DNA of 64,000 nt from RGIG4034 sp045628945 (GTDB lineage: Bacteria > Bacillota > Clostridia > Lachnospirales > Lachnospiraceae): the NCBI GenBank assembly GCA_045628945.1, contig JAZQQG010000025.1, positions 1 through 64,000 of the forward strand, read 5' to 3'. This document shows positions 61,011 to 64,000 of the stretch, piece after piece. Position numbers and translations under genes: made by a program. Under the pieces are notes generated by a model. That model had not been told where the DNA came from, ran no database searches, and saw nothing but the letters and a program-made list of their open reading frames with translations. Each line of letters starts with the position of its first letter. The stretch's first letter is position 1.

Positions 61011-61064
61011 TTAGTCAAATACCCATTTCCAAAATTCATCCCAAAAACCAGTGATACTATCCAT
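61011..61064 (-). CDS. 17-residue aromatic micropeptide MDSITGFWDEFWKWVFD
   Basis: A short frame with ATG at 61064 and TAA at 61011-61013. The region AAAGGTGGG lies six bases ahead as a ribosome binding site. The peptide has three Trp and three Phe in 17 residues and an amphipathic pattern, with net charge about -3 and no signal peptide or Cys. It is the first frame of the transcript expected from the LytTR-type promoter, downstream of an AgrC-like kinase gene. A secreted signal, a PSM-like surface-active peptide or a leader peptide are all possible. No AgrB-type protease gene lies in the window. Not a chance call by position, but translation is unproven. Confidence 0.55.
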   Translation of the reverse strand: MDSITGFWDEFWKWVFD

Positions 61065-61067
61065 AAA

Positions 61068-61109
61068 AATCCCACCTTTCATTCTTATTTTATAGAAAAA
61101 GGTGGGATT
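61068..61109 (-). terminator. Terminator of the kinase gene, overlapping the downstream promoter
   Basis: On the minus strand AATCCCACCTTT (61109-61098) pairs perfectly with AAAGGTGGGATT (61079-61068), followed by TTT. The 18-base loop holds the -10 box of the next promoter. The right arm contains the ribosome binding site of the micropeptide, so read-through mRNA would hide it while mRNA from the internal promoter would not. Confidence 0.7.
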
Positions 61110-61116
61110 CTTTCAA
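61089..61116 (-). promoter_or_regulatory. Promoter of the micropeptide/secreted protein operon
   Basis: On the minus strand TTGAAA (61116-61111), a 16-base spacer and TATAAA (61094-61089). The start point should fall near 61082, leaving a leader of about 18 bases before the micropeptide ATG. Confidence 0.65.
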
Positions 61117-61118
61117 TC

Positions 61119-61155
61119 ATAACCTAACGAACGGTCGTATAACCTATTGAACGGT
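61119..61155 (-). promoter_or_regulatory. LytTR-type direct repeat (AgrA-like binding site)
   Basis: ACCGTTCAATAGGTTAT (61155-61139) and ACCGTTCGTTAGGTTAT (61135-61119) are direct repeats differing at two positions, spaced 20 bases start to start, two helical turns. ACCGTTCGT fits the LytTR consensus as I recall it, (T/A)(A/C)(C/A)GTTN(A/G)(T/G). The -35 box starts two bases after the second unit. The first unit overlaps the kinase stop codon. Confidence 0.7.
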
Positions 61156-62460
61156 ATTTATTGCGAAAAATAAGTCGTTTACAAATTCATTATCTTCAGT
61201 ATAACAACGATATATTCCATTTGTTTTATCCATAGTGGAACGAATACTTCTCAAGCCGAACCCGTGATTCTCACTATCCGACTTCCGTGAGTTAGATATT
61301 TCATTCATTGCTTTGTTCCATTTCTCTTGTTGCATGCTGTTCGAAATGCGCATATTAAGATACTCGGAGTTTTGACGGAATTCGATGGTAAGCTTCTTCT
61401 CGCCCTGCAATTGTCCAAATTCCTCGTATATGTTCTGAAATACATTGGACAGAACCGTGCATACATCGTAGTCTGACATTGCTATTTTCGTGTTCGGCTG
61501 AACTCTTCCGATTACGCGACTTATCGTGCTCTCATCAAATCTTGAGAAATAATAATTCATCAGTATGTCGAAGCCTTCATATCCGGTATCTACACACCGT
61601 TTCTGTATTTCACCCAATTCATCGCAATATTGCTGCAGATACGCGAGGGTTTTCAAGGCGTTCTCTTGCTTAGCCAGTTCCATTACATGAATGACATGTC
61701 CCGCAGTGTCATGTCGAAACTTTCTGGTATCATGGTCTTTTTCCACAAGAAGATCATGGTACTTTCCTTGCATCATTCTCAACTCAGATTCTTGAAGTAG
61801 CATTGTTTCAAGATTCATGTTGGTCGAATACATAATCAATGCAATCATTGCTAAAATAACAATCGCCGCATAGGACAACATTGATACAATACGCATCACT
61901 ATCTGAAATCGCGGTGATACATATAATATTCGCAGTTTTTCAAGGCCGGATATAGCAAATACTACCACCATTGCTACAGCAAACAATAGAAATCCATATG
62001 CACGCCACGATCTATGAAAACGTTGTTCGCGTCTCGTTTGATTCATTCGGCGAATTAAAAGAACCGTAAAGATTGTAATAGAAAGCGAAAGAGCCTGAAC
62101 AATCCAGAAAAACAAGAACTCACTCTTAATCGAATCATTCGACAGATAATTAACTAAGTCAAGTGCATTTTCTACTACATAACTTACCGCAATCAGAATT
62201 AAGGCATAACACAAAAAGTTAACGATAGCTTTTCGCGTTCGCTTAACTAATACAAGAAATAGTATTAACCCGATTGCCACGACATCTTCATAATATGTGA
62301 CATCCGTCCGGTCTGCAAATAGTGGTATAAGAATCACCGGTGCGATCCCGATAATCAAGAGCAGATTACGCTTACTCTTAATCTCAATATCGTACATCGC
62401 AATATAGAACATTTTGACAAGTGTCAATGCATATACAACTACTGCCCCCAAATAATACAT
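61144..62460 (-). CDS. AgrC-like sensor histidine kinase (GHKL ATPase domain)
   Basis: A 438-residue kinase. Six membrane segments fill about residues 1-215, without a large outer domain, as in peptide-sensing AgrC proteins. The dimerisation helix has 'TRKFRHDTAGHVIHVMELAK' with the phospho-His in RHD. The GHKL domain has N-box 'LSNVFQNIYEEF' and G-box 'HGFGLRSI'. It forms a pair with the LytTR regulator gene ending three bases upstream. The ligand is unknown; the downstream micropeptide or small secreted proteins are candidates. Confidence 0.92.
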   Translation of the reverse strand: MYYLGAVVVYALTLVKMFYIAMYDIEIKSKRNLLLIIGIAPVILIPLFADRTDVTYYEDVVAIGLILFLVLVKRTRKAIVNFLCYALILIAVSYVVENALDLVNYLSNDSIKSEFLFFWIVQALSLSITIFTVLLIRRMNQTRREQRFHRSWRAYGFLLFAVAMVVVFAISGLEKLRILYVSPRFQIVMRIVSMLSYAAIVILAMIALIMYSTNMNLETMLLQESELRMMQGKYHDLLVEKDHDTRKFRHDTAGHVIHVMELAKQENALKTLAYLQQYCDELGEIQKRCVDTGYEGFDILMNYYFSRFDESTISRVIGRVQPNTKIAMSDYDVCTVLSNVFQNIYEEFGQLQGEKKLTIEFRQNSEYLNMRISNSMQQEKWNKAMNEISNSRKSDSENHGFGLRSIRSTMDKTNGIYRCYTEDNEFVNDLFFAINTVQ

Positions 62461-62463
62461 CTA

Positions 62464-63165
62464 TTATCCCCCAAGTACTTTTACAAATGCATATTTTTCA
62501 AACACATCCCGTTCTCGTCTGCGGGATATCTTTAATTTTATATCTCGTAAATAATACTCGGAATTCTTTTTTTGCACATAATTCATATTCACAATTTGAT
62601 TTCTGCTAATTCTGCAAAAAAACTCCTCCGTCAGTAATTGCTCGACATTACTAAGCGAATCGCTGATATGAAATTGTCCCTCCTCTGTATAAATCTCAGT
62701 CATGGAATAAGAAGATACTAATTCACAGATTAACTTCTGATCAATCTGTATCTCTCGTCGATTGTCACTTACGTATAAATAGTTCCTACTCTTTCTCTCT
62801 ATCGTGCTCTTAAGTGCCTCAGCAAATTCATCTTTCACATAGGGCTTCATAAGAAAACGATTTGCCTCAACCCGGAAACTGTCATTTACGCAATGAATAT
62901 ATCCGGTTGACATGGCAATAAATGCATTCGGACACTGACTTCGTATTTTTCCTGCCAATTCGACACCATTCATATTCGGCATTTCATAATCCAGAAAGAA
63001 AATATCACAATCCCCTATTACCTGAGCCTCAAGTAATCCTTCCGCAGAATCATATCTGCATACACGATATTCGTTTATTCCAAGCTCTTCGAGCACCTCC
63101 TGGATAATCTTCTCTTCCTGGTTCATCGCCAAAAAATCATCATCACATAAAGCAATCGTCAACAT
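62464..63165 (-). CDS. LytTR family response regulator (AgrA-like)
   Basis: I start at 63165 ('MLTIALCDDDFLA') behind AGAGGGG; a longer frame to 63234 runs through the terminator. The 233-residue protein has a REC domain (acidic pocket 'CDDD', phospho-Asp in 'IFFLDYEMPNMNG', about residue 56) and a C-terminal LytTR DNA-binding domain ('FFCRISRNQIVNMNYVQ', 'KLKISRRRERDVFEKY'). It should bind the direct repeat at 61119-61155 and switch on the operon below the kinase gene. The gap to the atpC gene is 85 bases. Confidence 0.94.
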   Translation of the reverse strand: MLTIALCDDDFLAMNQEEKIIQEVLEELGINEYRVCRYDSAEGLLEAQVIGDCDIFFLDYEMPNMNGVELAGKIRSQCPNAFIAMSTGYIHCVNDSFRVEANRFLMKPYVKDEFAEALKSTIERKSRNYLYVSDNRREIQIDQKLICELVSSYSMTEIYTEEGQFHISDSLSNVEQLLTEEFFCRISRNQIVNMNYVQKKNSEYYLRDIKLKISRRRERDVFEKYAFVKVLGG

Positions 63166-63180
63166 ACTTTCCCCTCTTAA

Positions 63181-63217
63181 CAAAAGCCCACATACAAGCC
63201 AAAACCTGTATATGGGC
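63181..63217 (-). terminator. Terminator of the atp operon
   Basis: GCCCACATACA (63186-63196) and TGTATATGGGC (63207-63217) pair over 11 bases with one G-U. The minus strand continues TTTTG. It lies 34 bases beyond atpC and ahead of the LytTR gene. Confidence 0.75.
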
Positions 63218-63250
63218 CATTGCTTCTGTATCATGCAATACAGTGTATAA

Positions 63251-63655
63251 CTATTTTACTACATGAATTCTTGCAAGCGATCTTGCAAGTGCAGCCTCTG
63301 CACGAACACTGTCCAGTCCGTCTGATTTTTCCTTCAGACGATTCTCGGCACGCTCTTTTGCAGCTTCGGCACGCTGCACATCAATCTCTTCGGGCCATTC
63401 CACAACCTCTGCCATGATGGTGACCTGATCGGTAAGCACTTCCGCAAATCCTGCATGCAATGCAGCATCCTTGGTAGCCCCATCCTTGGTAATGGTGAGA
63501 ATTCCCGGAGCAATAATCATCGTGGTCGGCACGTGCTTCGCATAGATACCGACTTCACCTTCAATTGTATTGAACTCTACCATCTCTACGGTATCCTCGT
63601 AGAATACGCGGTCCGGAGTGATGATCTTGAGTACGAATTGGTTCATCTCTGCCAT
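63251..63655 (-). CDS. atpC: ATP synthase F1 epsilon subunit
   Basis: A 134-residue subunit counted from ATG 63655, which has GGAG six bases ahead ('MAEMNQFVLKIITPDRVFY'); an ATG four codons upstream is less likely. The N-terminal beta-sandwich shows 'EGEVGIYAKHVPTTMIIAPGILTI' and 'HAGFAEVLTDQVTIMAEVVEWPEEID', followed by the two-helix end. It couples and inhibits F1 rotation. It is the last gene of the atp operon, 39 bases after atpD. Confidence 0.95.
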   Translation of the reverse strand: MAEMNQFVLKIITPDRVFYEDTVEMVEFNTIEGEVGIYAKHVPTTMIIAPGILTITKDGATKDAALHAGFAEVLTDQVTIMAEVVEWPEEIDVQRAEAAKERAENRLKEKSDGLDSVRAEAALARSLARIHVVK

Positions 63656-63694
63656 AGCAATCTCCATTCATTAGACTACCGGGTATCGGTATGA

Positions 63695-64000
63695 TTATTT
63701 CACCTTAGCCAGTACGTCGTCAATGGTTCCGGCATTCAGGAAGTAACTCTCGGGAACATCATCATGCTTACCTTCCAGAATCTCCTTGAAACCACGGATG
63801 GTCTCGGAGATCGGAACGTACTTACCTTCCAGACCGGTAAACTGTCCTGCTACGAAGAAGGGCTGAGATAAGAATCTCTGAACCTTTCTTGCACGGCTAA
63901 CGACAAGCTTATCGTCCTCAGATAACTCGTCCATACCTAAGATGGCGATGATATCCTGTAATTCCTTATACTTCTGCAGAATCTCCTGTACGCCACGGGC
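63695..64000 (-). CDS. atpD: ATP synthase F1 beta subunit, 3' part
   Basis: The 3' end of the gene, cut by the window edge; about 101 C-terminal residues are visible. 'GVQEILQKYKELQDIIAILGMDELSEDDK' and 'RARKVQRFLSQPFFVAGQFTG' are the highly conserved end of the catalytic beta subunit, including the DELSEED-like loop that contacts the gamma subunit. The missing part carries the P-loop. The frame stays open to position 64000. Confidence 0.96.
   Translation of the reverse strand, partial: ARGVQEILQKYKELQDIIAILGMDELSEDDKLVVSRARKVQRFLSQPFFVAGQFTGLEGKYVPISETIRGFKEILEGKHDDVPESYFLNAGTIDDVLAKVK

Noticed and set aside
63166..63234. Longer N-terminus for the LytTR regulator
   Set aside because: The extra residues come from the atp terminator hairpin. 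The REC domain starts normally at 63165.

Overview
This 64 kb window looks like chromosome of a low-to-moderate GC Gram-positive anaerobe, most likely a gut or rumen member of the Lachnospiraceae (Clostridia). That is inferred from strong AGGAGG-type ribosome binding sites, many lipobox lipoproteins, TTGACA/TATAAT promoters, hairpin-plus-T-run terminators, a tRNA gene without encoded CCA, carbohydrate ABC systems and a beta-mannanase. I see no phage, insertion sequence, CRISPR array, origin or rRNA. Most genes lie on the minus strand.

Layout. 0.2-6.4 kb: an internally duplicated lipoprotein, then a sugar ABC transporter operon. 6.5-13.1 kb: glgB, a large TPR/acidic/AAA-like protein, rsmA and tatD. 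13.2-17.6 kb: tRNA-Lys(CTT), a membrane acyltransferase, a small unknown protein, a glycosyltransferase and an XRE-aminotransferase fusion. 17.7-23.6 kb: xylulokinase with a fucose/arabinose-isomerase-like enzyme, a GH26 mannanase lipoprotein and a DRE-TIM aldolase. 23.8-32.2 kb: a peptide ABC transporter operon ending in a D-cysteine-desulfhydrase-like enzyme, divergent from an N-acyl-D-amino-acid deacylase; together they suggest uptake and breakdown of D-amino-acid-containing peptides or N-acyl-D-amino acids. 32.3-39.4 kb: small and hypothetical proteins, exonuclease III, a thioesterase, a glycerol-1-phosphate-dehydrogenase-like enzyme, pgi and a MATE transporter.

39.5-45.1 kb is a sulfur amino acid block. 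metY-cysK is preceded by an untracked 29-codon leader peptide rich in Cys and Met codons. The neighbouring operon encodes an Rrf2 (CymR/IscR-like) repressor, a protein fusing a TAXI solute receptor to a GltS-type sodium:glutamate symporter, and a 66-residue protein. Both promoters carry a nearly identical dyad over the -35 box, which ties the two operons into one probable regulon.

45.2-53.0 kb: a REC-GGDEF-EAL protein, a large extracellular beta-rich protein, a methyltransferase and a zinc-ribbon membrane protein.

53.0-63.2 kb is the strongest candidate for an undescribed system. An AgrA/AgrC-like pair (LytTR regulator and GHKL kinase) lies upstream of a likely operon. That operon starts with a 17-residue aromatic micropeptide, continues with a duplicated cassette of small secreted protein plus about 690-residue solute-binding-like lipoprotein, and ends with a CE2-like esterase lipoprotein and a polytopic membrane protein. 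A LytTR-type direct repeat sits just upstream of the -35 box of the operon promoter. The window closes with atpC and the 3' part of atpD.
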